DNA from: Cryptomeria japonica
Taxonomy: Eukaryota; Streptophyta; Pinopsida; Cupressales; Cupressaceae
Assembly: GCF_030272615.1 (NCBI RefSeq)
Contig: NC_081413.1
Coordinates: 331,075,302 to 331,139,301, forward strand
Length of the DNA: 64,000 nucleotides
Direction of reading: 5' to 3'
Part shown: positions 37,480 to 48,632 of the stretch, in pieces
How the letters are laid out: each line of letters begins with the position of its first letter
Position numbering within the stretch: position 1 is the first letter of the stretch
Program-made: the position numbers and the translations under genes
Notes under the pieces: model-generated
What the model saw: only the letters and a program-made list of their open reading frames with translations
Database searches by the model: none
Told to the model about the DNA's origin: nothing

Positions 37480-38702
37480 TTGATGTTTTTATGTAGCAGG
37501 TGTTGAAAAGGATTACACTTATTTGCCAGTTGTGCTATGAATCTTCGGATGGACTGGAGTCTGCCTTGTAAGGATCAAAGTTGGCTGATATTTCTTGGTG
37601 GTTGCATTTCCAAGATAGCTTTGACTTTTGCTGGATCCGCTTCAATTCCTCTTTTGGATACAATGAATCCTAGGAGCTTCCCCGAGGTTACTCCAAAGAC
37701 ACATTTCTTAGGGTTTAATCTTACTTTGTATTTTTCCAACTGATCAAAGGCAACTGAAAGTATGTCCAAATGTATATTTCTATCTATTGATTTGACCAAG
37801 AGGTCGTCAACATAATCTTCCATAGTTACATGCATGAGATCATGAAAGATAGTATTCATGGCTCTTTGATATGTAGCACCTGCATTCTTTAGCCCGAAGG
37901 GCATGACATTCTAGCAGAAAGTTCCCCATGGACAAGTAAATGATTTTTTTGTGTTGATCCTCGGGTGCGATCCTTATTTGATTATAACTAGAGAATCCAT
38001 CCATTAATGATAGCATTTCATGACCTGCTGTGAGATCAACAATCAAGTCAATGTTTGGTAATGGGAAGTCATCCTTTGGACAAGCTTTGTTGATGTCTCT
38101 AAAATCTGTGCAAATTCTGATGCTGCGATCTGGTTTACTGACAGGTACCAAGTTGGAGATCCATTCAGGATAATCAATTGGGCGTATGAATCCGACATCG
38201 AGTAATTTCTCAAGTTCTGCTTTGACTAGTAATGCCACTTGTGGATGCATTTTTCTTAATTTCTGTTTTACTGGTTTTGCCCCCGGTTTGACTGTCAGAT
38301 GATGCATTACCAAATTCGGATCCAATCCAGGCATATCAGCGTATGACCAGGCGAAGTTGATTTGTCGCTTTTTGAAGAAACTTATGAATTTTGACCTTTC
38401 AGACTCTGTCAGTGATTGAGCTAGGAATATGTTGTGTGGAACCTCTTCTGTACCGATGTTTGTTTTGATAGTCTCCTCTACCAACATGGATGATTTTTCC
38501 TCATATGATGCTAGGAGAATGTCAAGCCTTCCATCTTCGGGTGCCTCAGAGAGGTTTTCGCCCTCAGATACGTCCTTTCTTTTTACTTTTTTGGGGTCAG
38601 ATAGCGCCACAATGTGGTTTTCGCCATAAGACCCTTGATTTGTTCTTATTTTCACATTTTTGCGACTGGAAGGTCCGACACCCTCACCAAAATATGCCAC
38701 AC
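37480..38702 (-). pseudogene. Tat element reverse transcriptase
   Basis: Starts about VAYFGEGVGPSSRKN. The polymerase begins near KQKLRKMHPQVALLVKAELE and has FIRPIDYPEWISNLVPVSK, IRICTDFRDINKACPKDDFP, SLMDGFSSYNQIRIAPEDQ, PFGLKNAGATYQRAMN and YVDD at 37803-37814. An extra A in a run near 37948 shifts the frame, and TAG at about 37912 stands where Tyr or similar is expected. TGA near 37573 replaces a probable Arg (ISQL*SLQGRLQ). Confidence 0.88.
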
Positions 38703-39234
38703 TATTGAGTTCTATGGTGTATCCTGCTTTATGATCTCCAGGGGGAAGATCATCTCATATGCCTAGATAGTCAATAAAAGCTTCATCATTTTGGAATGTA
38801 TCCAACTGTGCAGGTCCTTCATGATCCCAGTCAATGAGTTGGTGGTGAACAAGGGGAAGGCCGTTAGTGTCTTCGAAATTAACGGGGCTAAGAGTGAAGA
38901 TTTGGTTATATTCGGGTATGTCAAGGTAATTATCGAGGTCATCGATGGCACTCTCCTCATCAGTCTCGATCACGAGCGAATCCAAATTATCATCACTAGT
39001 AGCGCATTTCGGAACAGGTGTTCTCATCCTATGTGATTTCAACCTAGAACCTTGAGACAAGGACTGTGTAGACTCCTCATGGGTTGTTTCTTGACCAACT
39101 CTGAATTTGTTATAAAACTCCTCCTCTTTTGTGGGTTCACCTGGCTCTCTGAATGTCTCGATGAGCTCGTAGTCACTGGAAGACTTGTCGGAACCCCATT
39201 CCCATTCATTGGAATTTGTGGAATAGTGATTCTC
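38703..39234 (-). pseudogene. Acidic linker between protease and RT of the Tat element
   Basis: Same frame, stops near 39235, 38755 and others. Asp/Glu-rich (VIETDEESAIDDLDNYLDIP) with no catalytic motif. It probably acts as a spacer upstream of RT. Confidence 0.6.
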
Positions 39235-39348
39235 TTATTGAATTTTGGTAGCTTTGATTTGTAAGGCTTCTTTTGTCCTTTGGGTGTGGACCTTGGAAGT
39301 TAAGAAACCAAGTCCTTTCGAGCGTTCCTTCTTGAAAGTCAATTCAGG

Positions 39349-39438
39349 TTGTAAAGGTTCAATGATGCCTTCCTTTCGTAACCCTAGAGGGCTTTTTTCA
39401 TCATACCCAAATTTTTGTAGAATTTTGAAGCCTTTGCC
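39349..39438 (-). other. G-patch-like segment between protease and RT
   Basis: About 30 residues: YGKGFKILQKFGYDEKSPLG followed by L-R-x-x-G-I-I-E-P-L. This fits the Gly-rich pattern of G-patch domains (G...L...GY....PLGL...G..EP), which bind RNA helicases or RNA. The frame is intact here, within 39235-39669. Confidence 0.5.
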
Positions 39439-39839
39439 ATATTTCTCACATGGTAGATTGATGTGGTCTTGTGTTTCTTCTTCATTGTCTCTGAAAAGCA
39501 TTTGGTATAAATCTTCCTCTTCTAGTTCACCCCATCTTTGAAAGGTAGTAGGGTCCCATTTGAGCGTCATGATGGAGATTTGTTTGTTAGGATGTGGTCT
39601 TCCATATTCTTTTGGGGAACTCATGACTTGTCTTAAGTACATGGTTTGATTGAAAGTATATTCCCCCATGCCTTTGTCCTGAAACTTGCCTTTAAGCTCA
39701 CCTTATTTTGATGTCGAAGGTTTTAATGACTCAGGATCAATGTATGCCGACGAAGGAACAGCCTCACGATTACTAGGAATGATGGTCTCAGTCTTTGATT
39801 TCAGGTTATTGCAATATATGAATGGATTAGGATCACCGT

Positions 39840-40161
39840 TAACTGTTACTTCCACTCCATTATGAGGAAACTTAATGCATTGGTGATATGTGGATGGGAC
39901 TGCCCTCATTTCATGGATCCAAGGGTGTCCTAACAATATGTTATAAGTGAGATCTAAATCCAGGACTTGACAGACCACATCCTTTGTAACTGGCCCAACT
40001 CTGAGAGGTAAGATGACTGTACCCTTGGATGAACGCTCTTCATCATCATATGCCTTAATGGTGATCTTGTTTGTAGAATTCACAGCTTTATCAGAATATC
40101 CCAATTGTGTGATAGTGCTTAATGTGCAAATGTTTAGACCTGCTCCTCCATCTATCAGGAC
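39840..40161 (-). pseudogene. Tat element aspartic protease
   Basis: Same frame as Gag after TGA 40162 (Arg CGA expected by family pattern). VLIDGGAGLNICTLSTI holds the catalytic Asp; YNILLGHPWIHEM near 39920 is the second conserved motif. The domain is of normal size, about 105 residues. Confidence 0.85.
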
Positions 40162-42720
40162 TCATTTTATTCGATGTTTGTGTATGAAGGCTTCAATGTG
40201 TAATGGTGCATTATGCGGCTGACTTACAGACGCGTCATCAGCTTCCGTGAAAGTAAGTGAATGTGGAATGGAAAGGTATCCCACCATGGCTTGAAACTGG
40301 TCCACGTTTAGATCAGTAGGAACAGCAGTATCTCTCAAGATTTTGTCAAGAATGGCTTTATGTGCGGGAGATATGCATAATAGTTCAAGAATGGAGATGA
40401 GCATGGGTGTCTTCCCTAGCTGTTCTACAAGGTCATACTCAGGTTTGGTTGATAAAGAAGCTGTGTTTTTAGTTGGAGCACCTTTCAAAGTGATTTTGCC
40501 TCGACGGGTTGTAACATGACATTCAAAGGTAGGTTCGGAAGAAGATCCAACACCTTTTAGGACAATCCTGGGTCTCTGAGTAGAATTCTTAGACGCTTTG
40601 TCCTTGATGATAATGGTAGAGACACAATTGTCCATTGAAATGTGATTAATAGTTGAATCATAATTGTAAGATGCTCTGGTATAGTTGGTTTGATCCTCTG
40701 TGACTTTAGCTTTTCCCTTGTCATGTTTTGGGAATGGTTCCTTGAACATCTCATGTTCTTGATTAGACGAATGTCCCTCAATCTCAATGTCACCTCTATC
40801 AATGAGATCCTGTATGATGTTCTTAAGTCGATGACAATTTCCTGTCTTATGACCCTTGCTCTTATGAAATTCACAATACTCATCATCATTCCACCAATTT
40901 GGTTTAACCTTTGGTTCATATGGCGGAAAATCTGGAATAGTGATTACCTTGTTTGCCACAAGCTTCTTAAAAACCGACTCAAGTGGTTCTCCCAATGGAG
41001 TGTACTTGCTTTGTGATCTGGAAGTTGTTTGAGTATTCACTTGATTGCTTGTAGAACTTGATCCTGAAAAGATGACTTTGGGTCGCACTGTGTTGGCATT
41101 GACAACACCATCATTGACCGTGTTCTTGTTTTTATTCCAAAATCTTGGCTTGTCTTTTCCTTTAAAGTCATCTTTGTTTTCCTTGAATATCTTAATGACT
41201 CCTTGTTCAATTAGGACCTTTTCTGTTGCTAAGCCTTTTTCAATAACGTCTTTGAAGGTGGACAAACAAGCTTTTCTTAGATCATAGCCAATGTCTTTGT
41301 TAACATTCTGGGTGAACATTTCTACCATTTGTTTTTGTGGAATTTCACAAGAGCATCTGCTGGCTAGATTTCTCCATCTTTGTAAAAATGATGCAAAAGA
41401 TTCTCCCTCTTTTTGCTTAGTGTTGCACAAAGTAGTGACTAATATGTCTATCTCTATATTGTAGGAGAAATGTTGAATAAATGCCTCTGCTAAGTCACCC
41501 CATGACTTAATGCCAGGTGAAAGTTGGGAGAACTATTCCATAGCTTGATCACCTAAGCTTTGTGGGAATAATCTCATCAAATATGTCTCTTCTGCTCCTA
41601 CCTCAATGCAAGCTGTGAAAAATTGTCTTATGTGTGCCTTAGGATCCCCTTTTCCTCTATACTTATCAAATTTAGGCGTCACAAAGTGTGTAGGAAAAGG
41701 AGGCATTGGAATGCTCTTGTCAAATGGATAAGGACATATGTCTCTCATTGTGTATGTTGGCTTCGGTGTATTTATGTCCTCCATTTTCTTTTGTAAGTCC
41801 TTGATTTGTTGTTCCAAACTGCTCTTAGGTGGAGATTGACTTCTTGGACCATATCCTATGTTTGAGGTACCCATTGGAGGAGGTGCATGTTGCATATATG
41901 AATGATATTGATCATACACATGTTCATATGGAGGAGGTCTATAATGATGCCGCGTATATGGACCACTTGGTTTAGATTCATGTTGAGGAACACCATATCT
42001 ATTTTGCGCATGTATACCATATTATACAGGCATGTCATGTTCCATTGTGTTGCCCCCAAATTTGACATGAGGTTTCCTTGTGTCCAAATTTTGAGCATGC
42101 CTTTGAACATCCAATTGTTTTGGTGGTTGATCCTTATCATTAGTATGTGATTGAGCATATTTGTCTACATAAGACTTCCATAATGGTCTATGAAGGTAAG
42201 TATCATATGTTTGACCATGTGTATGTGGGACCTCTGGTTTTTGAAGCAAAGCTGATGGTGATTTAGGTACCATATGTGGTCCTCTATTTCCTCCACTATT
42301 AGGTCTCCTTTGATCCATATTGGAGTGAGGTTGTTGCAAAGGTCTATGTTCCATTATTTGAGACATGTCAAAATCATGAGGTATCTTGGCTCCACTTTGT
42401 GCCATCATTTGTAAGAAGTATTGTCTATCCCTCCTCATTATTTCCTCAACCAATCGATTGAAATGGGGATTCATAATGGATTCTTCCACATCTGCTGAAT
42501 GTACTGAAAAGTTGTCCACATTGTCATTGTGTGTAGCATTGTTGTTTATAGTGTCCATGTTCTCAACATTTGGAATGTTTCTATAGACATCCATGTCAGG
42601 TAATGTAGTATGATCAGAATTGAAAAAGATATCATTGTCATACTCATAAGAACTCATGTTTGCAGACTCTTGAGCCTCTTTAGTTTCTCTCCTAGATTTT
42701 TGAAGACGGGTTTCAACCAT
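40162..42720 (-). pseudogene. Tat element Gag
   Basis: ATG at 42720 (MVETRLQKSRRETKEAQ). About 850 codons in one frame with stops near 42022 and 41531 and TGA at 40162. It has an Asn/His-rich N-terminus, a Tyr/His/Pro-rich region, helix SLEQQIKDLQKKMED, the Gag core (FDKYRGKGDPKAHIRQFFTA to FASFLQRWRNLASR, about 41350-41720), then YTPLGEPLESVFKKL and the knuckle C-x2-H-x4-H-x4-C (CEFHKSKGHKTGNC, near 40860). The C-terminal region is variable. Unusually few lesions compared with the pol part. Confidence 0.88.
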
Positions 42721-44933
42721 GAACTAGGTATTGACCAAGATGTGAGAGACTAGATGAAAAATGGAAAAAGCATGGAAGACCAAGAGTTGAATGGAATGTA
42801 AATGAGTCTGAAGTGTACTTGCAATGTCCAAAGTGTAAGACCAAGTATGTATGTAGTAGAGTAGGTGTGACTTCCAAAGAGAGGATAGTTTCTCTTGATG
42901 AGGTAAGTTGACCTTGACTCTAAGTAAGACCAAATGAGACCCAAAGGTAAGAAACCTTGATGAGGGACCACTTAGCAAAGTGTTGTTGTATGTAGTGTGT
43001 TGACAAAGTATGATGAGGACAAGCAAGTGACCTTTTGACTCAGGTTTAGACAAGTGTGAATGTAATGTAAGGTGTAAAGCAATGATGGATTTTGTGAGAC
43101 CCAAAGACAAGTTGAATGCTAAATGAAACCCTGGAGAAATGACCTAGGAAGCTCAAGAATTCCGAAATTGACTGTGTTTGTTTGCTGAAATGTAACAGTT
43201 TTTCAATTCTGGACACAGACGCGCCTGTATACTTCACAGATGCGGTTTCCCGACACAGACGCGGCTCTGTTTAACATAGACGCGCTTCTGACATTTTTTT
43301 TGCAAAGTGTAATCTTGACTGTTGGAACACAGACGCGATTCTGCCTTTCACAGACGCGGTTTCTTGACACAGACGCTATTATGCCCGACACAGACGCGTT
43401 TCTGCCAATTTTGTGCAATTTTTTCCAATCTGTGAAGTCGTTTTATTGTGACCCAATTTGACTGTTTGACTATTTTTCGTGACAAGAGGACACAGTGTTG
43501 ATGAAGACCCAATGTTTGCAAGTGTCTAGACTCAAAATGACTCCAAGAAAAGTGCGTTGTTTGATGTGAAAATGTTTTGCATACACTCGAAGACACAAAA
43601 GACACAATGTTTTGCTGTTTGGTCTTGAATGTTTTGAATGTTTAACATAAGTCAAGCACAATTCTTATGGCTAGCCAAGACAATAGTTGTTGATCCCACA
43701 TGGGGTTTTACCCCTGAGGCTACGCTATTCAGAGCGGATACTTAGATGCTTTACCTCACTGGCTCCACCCTCGGCACTCACTTCTCGGGTCAGCCAAGCA
43801 TCAGTCCCCATGAAAACTCCCCATGGTGAACTTTGTATCTCTACTAAGAACCGTATGTGTGTGGGCCGCTACCAGAGGTCCGACCTCCTGCCCCAACAAC
43901 TAGAAGGATTTGGGCCTCTAAAACAAAATGGTGCTAGTAAGGGCATCCGCTCGTGTGGCCATACATGCGGCACTTTCAGCTCTGTAAATACAGAAGGCTC
44001 CCAGCCGGTAGGGGTTACGCCCTACAACTGATCAAATAAATTTGATCAAACGAGTTTATGGGGAGACATAGTGTCAGTATGAACTAATCAGCACACGTTA
44101 TTCATAGTTTTCACCATGAATACATTTGATTATAGTGGTTCGGATGAGGTGGGTTTTCCTCGCTACCACTTGGGTCGTTCTCTTCTCACTAGTAGTCCTA
44201 ATGACCACATGGGAAGACAGACCCTCTAAAGATTAAACAAAAAGAGCCTATTGCTCAAGACACAAAAGACAATGATTCAATTTTAGTGCACCAATGGAAG
44301 TGTTTGCTAGTCTATGAAAACAAGGCACCCAATAAAAATCCAAAAACCCTTGCCAAGGACCTGCACCAAAGATTTGTTAGTAGTTTGGGTTGTTTCAAAT
44401 GATCACCCCTTCCTGCAAGCACACAAGTTAGGTAAATTTTAAAACCCAAAAGACTTTGTGAGAATAGGGGCCTTCAACCAAACGATTTTGCTTCCAAGAC
44501 AAGCTGCACCAATTTTGTTAGCTAGATCTGAAAATGTTAGTCCAAAAATAAACCAGATCTGAAACCTTAAATTGCAAAATCCGAAAACTGAATCAATAAA
44601 ACTTCAAAATTTTGAAACAGGTGATACACAGACGTGATTACCCTCGACATAGACGTGATTCTGCGACACAAACGCGGTTCTGTGAGACACAGACGCGGAT
44701 AAAAACCACAGACGCAGATAAAAATGACACAGACGCGCCTTTCGGAAACCTGCAAAATAAAATTTTGTCGAAAACACGGACGCGATTCCAGATGTCGCAG
44801 ACGTGCCAGAAAATCAAAAACGCGATCTGAAAGTATGCAGACGCGAAAATGTCGAAAATGTTGTCGGAAATGCCAGATCTGCAACTTCAAACACAAAATC
44901 TGCAACAAAAGGTTAAATGCAAAAGGGACAAGA
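42721..44933 (-). other. Tat element leader with CACAGACGCG arrays
   Basis: About 2.2 kb between PBS and gag. Two clusters of a CACAGACGCG-type motif: eight copies at about 43213-43410 and ten at about 44630-44850. They flank a more GC-rich stretch (43690-44030) that may fold. ORFs here are short and unconvincing. Confidence 0.75.
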
Positions 44934-44951
44934 GTCCCACCGGGCGTGCCA
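44934..44951 (-). other. Tat element primer-binding site
   Basis: TGGCACGCCCGGTGGGAC on the minus strand, three bases after the LTR end. Typical for plant Tat/Ogre-like elements. Confidence 0.85.
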
Positions 44952-44954
44952 AAA

Positions 44955-45716
44955 TGTATATGGTGAAAATGGATAACAATAATAACAATATTGAAAGGCT
45001 AAATGAATTCAACCACAAAACCCTAGCCTAACAATCAACAAAGATCCACCATAACATATGAAGATTACCTAAGACAATGCAAATCAAATGAAATCACAAA
45101 TATTATACCATCACATGTCCAATAGGGTTTTGATCTCCATTCTTCCTATCTCCATTGATCTTGCTTGATATATTTGCTCTCAGATTTTATATGCACAAGA
45201 GCTCAACAAAGAACGGAATGTGGTTGCAAGTAGGATCGTAGTGTAGTCAATTGATCAAGTCATTAGGGTTTGATAATGAGGGAAGCATCTCCTTATATAG
45301 AAGACACTATATGAAATGGAGGGATAAGATTAAGAGGTGTAAAAGGAGGTCGGCTATGATTAGAGGGTAGGTAAAAGAAATAATAAAATAACGAAAGGGG
45401 TAGGTAGTGTATGAATTAAGAGATGAATGTCATGTGTCATGGGTAGAAAAGGCTAATGAATTAAATAAATAAATAAATATTTATTTAATTAATAGAAGAA
45501 GTAGGATAATTAAATAAATAAGATATTTATTTAATTTAGGAAAAGGATAATTTAAATAAATAAATGTATTTATTTAAATGAGAAATAAGGCTAGAAGAGG
45601 ATAAATGAATTAATTAAATAAATAAAGATTTATTTAATTAATAGAAGAATTAAGCTTAGATAATTAAATAAATAAAATATTTATTTAATTAGACTGGACA
45701 ATTTTAGGTGTCTACA
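44955..45716 (-). repeat. 5' LTR of the Tat element
   Basis: Minus strand: TGTAGACACCTAAAATTGTCC at 45716 down to CA at 44955, 762 bases. TATA (CTATATAAGG) at about 45290-45300. U3 (45457-45690) carries five AT-only palindromes about 50 bases apart, each a run of TTAAATAAATA facing TATTTATTTAA. Confidence 0.85.
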
Positions 45717-46690
45717 ATAGGCAATCTCATTAGATGCATATCGTCATGATTGAATGTGTTGAGTAGCCTTGTTTTCAAGATAGGGTGAAATGTGGACCTA
45801 TAAAGATGGATGATCCTCTTTACAAGAAAATCCCATTTAAAGTACTTAGGCCAAAGCCATGATATTGAAATAGATGCATATATTTCCTATAAAATTACTA
45901 TTGTATCTTTTCCACATATTGAATGCATTCATAGTAGTATGCATGACATATTAGGTCCAAGTGTTCCTCCTTACTTTGTGTTTTCTAGGTTGCTAGAATT
46001 TTCAAGCAGGGTCGGTGGTTCTTCGAGTAGGAAGAATTCTTGGAAAGAAAGATGCTTCATGGTTGGGCAATAAAGCACCTTAGCCATGCTCTCATCTCAT
46101 CAACATTGTAGAGATGTATGGAGACATGCTTCTATTATTTATCAATATTTTTCACGTAATATGATGAGCTACAATGTAAATTGTAGGTGTTGTCTTAGAT
46201 AAAGAACATATGAATAATGTATTGAATATCTTACCATGGATAGATGTAGTATTTTATCTTCATATTGGAAATGGATGTGGTGATCTTCAACTTGGAAATG
46301 ATGTAAATAAATTGTCTTCATAGTGGATATGATGATACATATTTTCTTTTGATAGTAATTTAATCTTTTCATAGTGGACATGAAACTTGATTTATCTTCT
46401 TTTATGAAAATACAATTAAATTGTAATTATCCATATGTAGATTTTTCTTTCAATAAATAAATTGATAATTCTAAACAAGTTATTTAGAAAAAAAATAGAA
46501 TAGTAATGAAATTTAAGGAAGGACACGTGTTCTTAATATTAATTTAGATAAATGATCTTTTGTCGAGATCTGATTTCTTGTTCCCTTAAGGAAACTCATT
46601 GGCGTTCAAAACTCTGATTTGTGCCCCTAGATTTCTTGATAACAATGTCTACTATACCCCTCCAAAATAACAACAAATACAAGGGATTTA
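45717..46690. other. Intergenic DNA, nothing recognised
   Basis: AT-rich. The ORF at 45810-46073 has no recognisable motif and is probably chance. A CTTCATAGTGGA/CTTCATATTGGA motif recurs four times at 46258-46380, hinting at an old degenerate repeat. Confidence 0.45.
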
Positions 46691-46899
46691 GGAGATGTTG
46701 TCCTCATTTTTGTTTTAAAAAATGAAGGACCATTACATGAATTTTTTTCTCTATGGAACGCTTCCCAAGGCAGAATTTTGCCTAATCCTTGGACTGGCTT
46801 AATCCTCAGTCCATCCTATAACCACATTTCAAATTTTATCGCATTTTGGATTCATTTGCTATGCCTTTCCTTCAATTTCAGGTTTTTTCTCCCTGATTG

Positions 46900-48632
46900 C
46901 AGGTGGGAAATTTTCCTTGAATTGCAAGTTTTAATGATTTCTTTTATTTTGGTCTTTGTAGGGAAATTTTTGGCTAGTTACAAGTGCACTTTATTGAAAA
47001 AAGAACTTGTAACTTACCTTTTATTTCCCCCTTGACGCCTTTTGGCTTTTTAAGTTATGATAGGGAATTTTTGGATAAGTTACAAGTTAATTTTAAATTG
47101 CATATTTATAAATAACTTGTAATTCTTTTCTAAAACCCCTATTTTAATGTCTTTTGCTTGTAATAGGGATTTTAAACCCCTATTACATATGTGCAAGTTA
47201 TTAAAACTTGCTGTAGGGATTTTATTTTCCTTTTACAAGTAACTTCGTAACTTGCACATCTCTCTCCAAAACCTGGTTTTGCCTAGAAATGAAATAAAGT
47301 GACATTTTAAACTTGCTATTTTGCAAAAAAAAACCGAATTTTGTCCATAAAGTGCAAATTGGGGGATTTTAAACTTGTCATTTCATTTCCAAAACCTGAT
47401 TTTGCCTTGTTGAGAGAAAAGTGACATTTAAAACTTGCTATATGGGAAATAAAACCCGATTTTCTCTATTGCCATTAAATTAAAACTTGCATTTCTCTTC
47501 CAAAAACCTGATTTTCCTCTCCTAAGCCAATTTTGCCACAAATTCTTCCCAATTTTTTGTGGAGAAATTCAAGGAGCAAGGAGGCGATATTGTTGCAAGG
47601 CGATTTATGTGAGTTGAAGAACACGTTGCATTTGTTTTGGTGAATGATTCAACCCTTGTTTTTTGCAAAAATCGTTTCCACGTGATTCCTAAAACCCACA
47701 TTTTGGGGAATTCAAACTATAGAAAGTGGCAATCTCCTAGGTCATTTTGCCTTCCTTCACCTAGGCGTTGAAGTTGGAGGGAGATTTGGCCACTTTTTGT
47801 GCCATTTAACTTGCATTTGGTGCCACGTTTTGCTGCTTATGGCATTTTAGTAAAAACGTGGCAAGGGTTTTTGAATGTGGTTTAATCTCTATTTAAGAGC
47901 TATCCTTTCTTCTTTCAAAGACTAATCATCTTTTGAAGAGGCATTTTCAATTTGAAGCAAGGTATGGTTTCTTTCCTTTCTTTGTTTCATTTTCTTGTTT
48001 TTCCTTTCTAGTTGTAAATTTGTGTATATGTTTATTTTGCCCCAAAAATTGGTATTGTGAGAGAGATTTTTCCCCTTTATAAAGGAATTTTTGAATTGCA
48101 TTGTTCTTCCCCATTTCCCCTCTTTACTTGTATTTGGGATTTTAAATCTCGATTACAAGTTGGGTGAAAATCATTGTTCTTCCCTTACGGTTAAAAAATA
48201 TAACCATCTTTTGTTGAAATTCCAAGTTGCAAAGATGAAAAATACCCATCCTTCCAAAATTGGGTTTTTGGAACCGGATTGCATGTTCAAAGTTCTTCCC
48301 ATTTTCATGAAAATGTCATTCCCAAAATCTTTTCATTTTTATTCATCCATATCGCCTATATCCATACTTTCCGTTTATGTTATTTCCCGCAAGTCTAATT
48401 CTCATTTTTTACTCATTTCTCCATTTTCCATTTTACAAGTATACTTGCATTCAGGTTTTAAAAATCTGATTGCATGTGCATTCTTCCCAAACTTGTATAC
48501 TTGTAAAATTTTCCCCATAATCCAAAATTGGTCAAAGTCAATATTCCTAGCATTTCCCATTTATTTCCCATCTTTCTCTCACAAAAACGTGAAGTGCAAG
48601 GGTTCAAGTTCTTCCCATTTGAAGAAGGAAAA
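46900..48632 (+). promoter_or_regulatory. Upstream region of the embedded ORF: degenerate palindromes, TATA
   Basis: Noncoding. Imperfect palindromes of the type CTTGTAATAGGG...CCCTATTACA (for example 47145-47195 and 48126-48160) recur about every 50-80 bases. CTATTTAAGAGC at 47889-47900 is a TATA candidate. AAGGTATGG near 47960 and TTTCTAG near 48010 could be a short 5' UTR intron. ATG at 48633 starts the ORF. Confidence 0.5.

Larger units (their letters stand above)
35213..45716 (-). mobile_element. Tat/Ogre-like Gypsy element, minus strand, 3' end incomplete
   Basis: 5' LTR 45716-44955, PBS, leader, gag (42720), PR, RT, RNase H, a second RNase H and integrase ending at 35213. The double RNase H and the C-x2-H-x4-H-x4-C Gag knuckle are hallmarks of the Tat lineage. 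No 3' LTR is found: sequence left of 34045 does not resemble 44955-45716, so the 3' end has been lost or the element is truncated. Stops and at least four frame shifts disable pol. Confidence 0.88.

Noticed and set aside
43687..44031. 114-residue plus-strand ORF
   Set aside because: It lies antisense in the conserved GC-rich leader of the Tat element; leader structure explains the low stop density.
45810..46073. 87-residue ORF in intergenic DNA
   Set aside because: No motif, no neighbours and unremarkable composition; likely chance.
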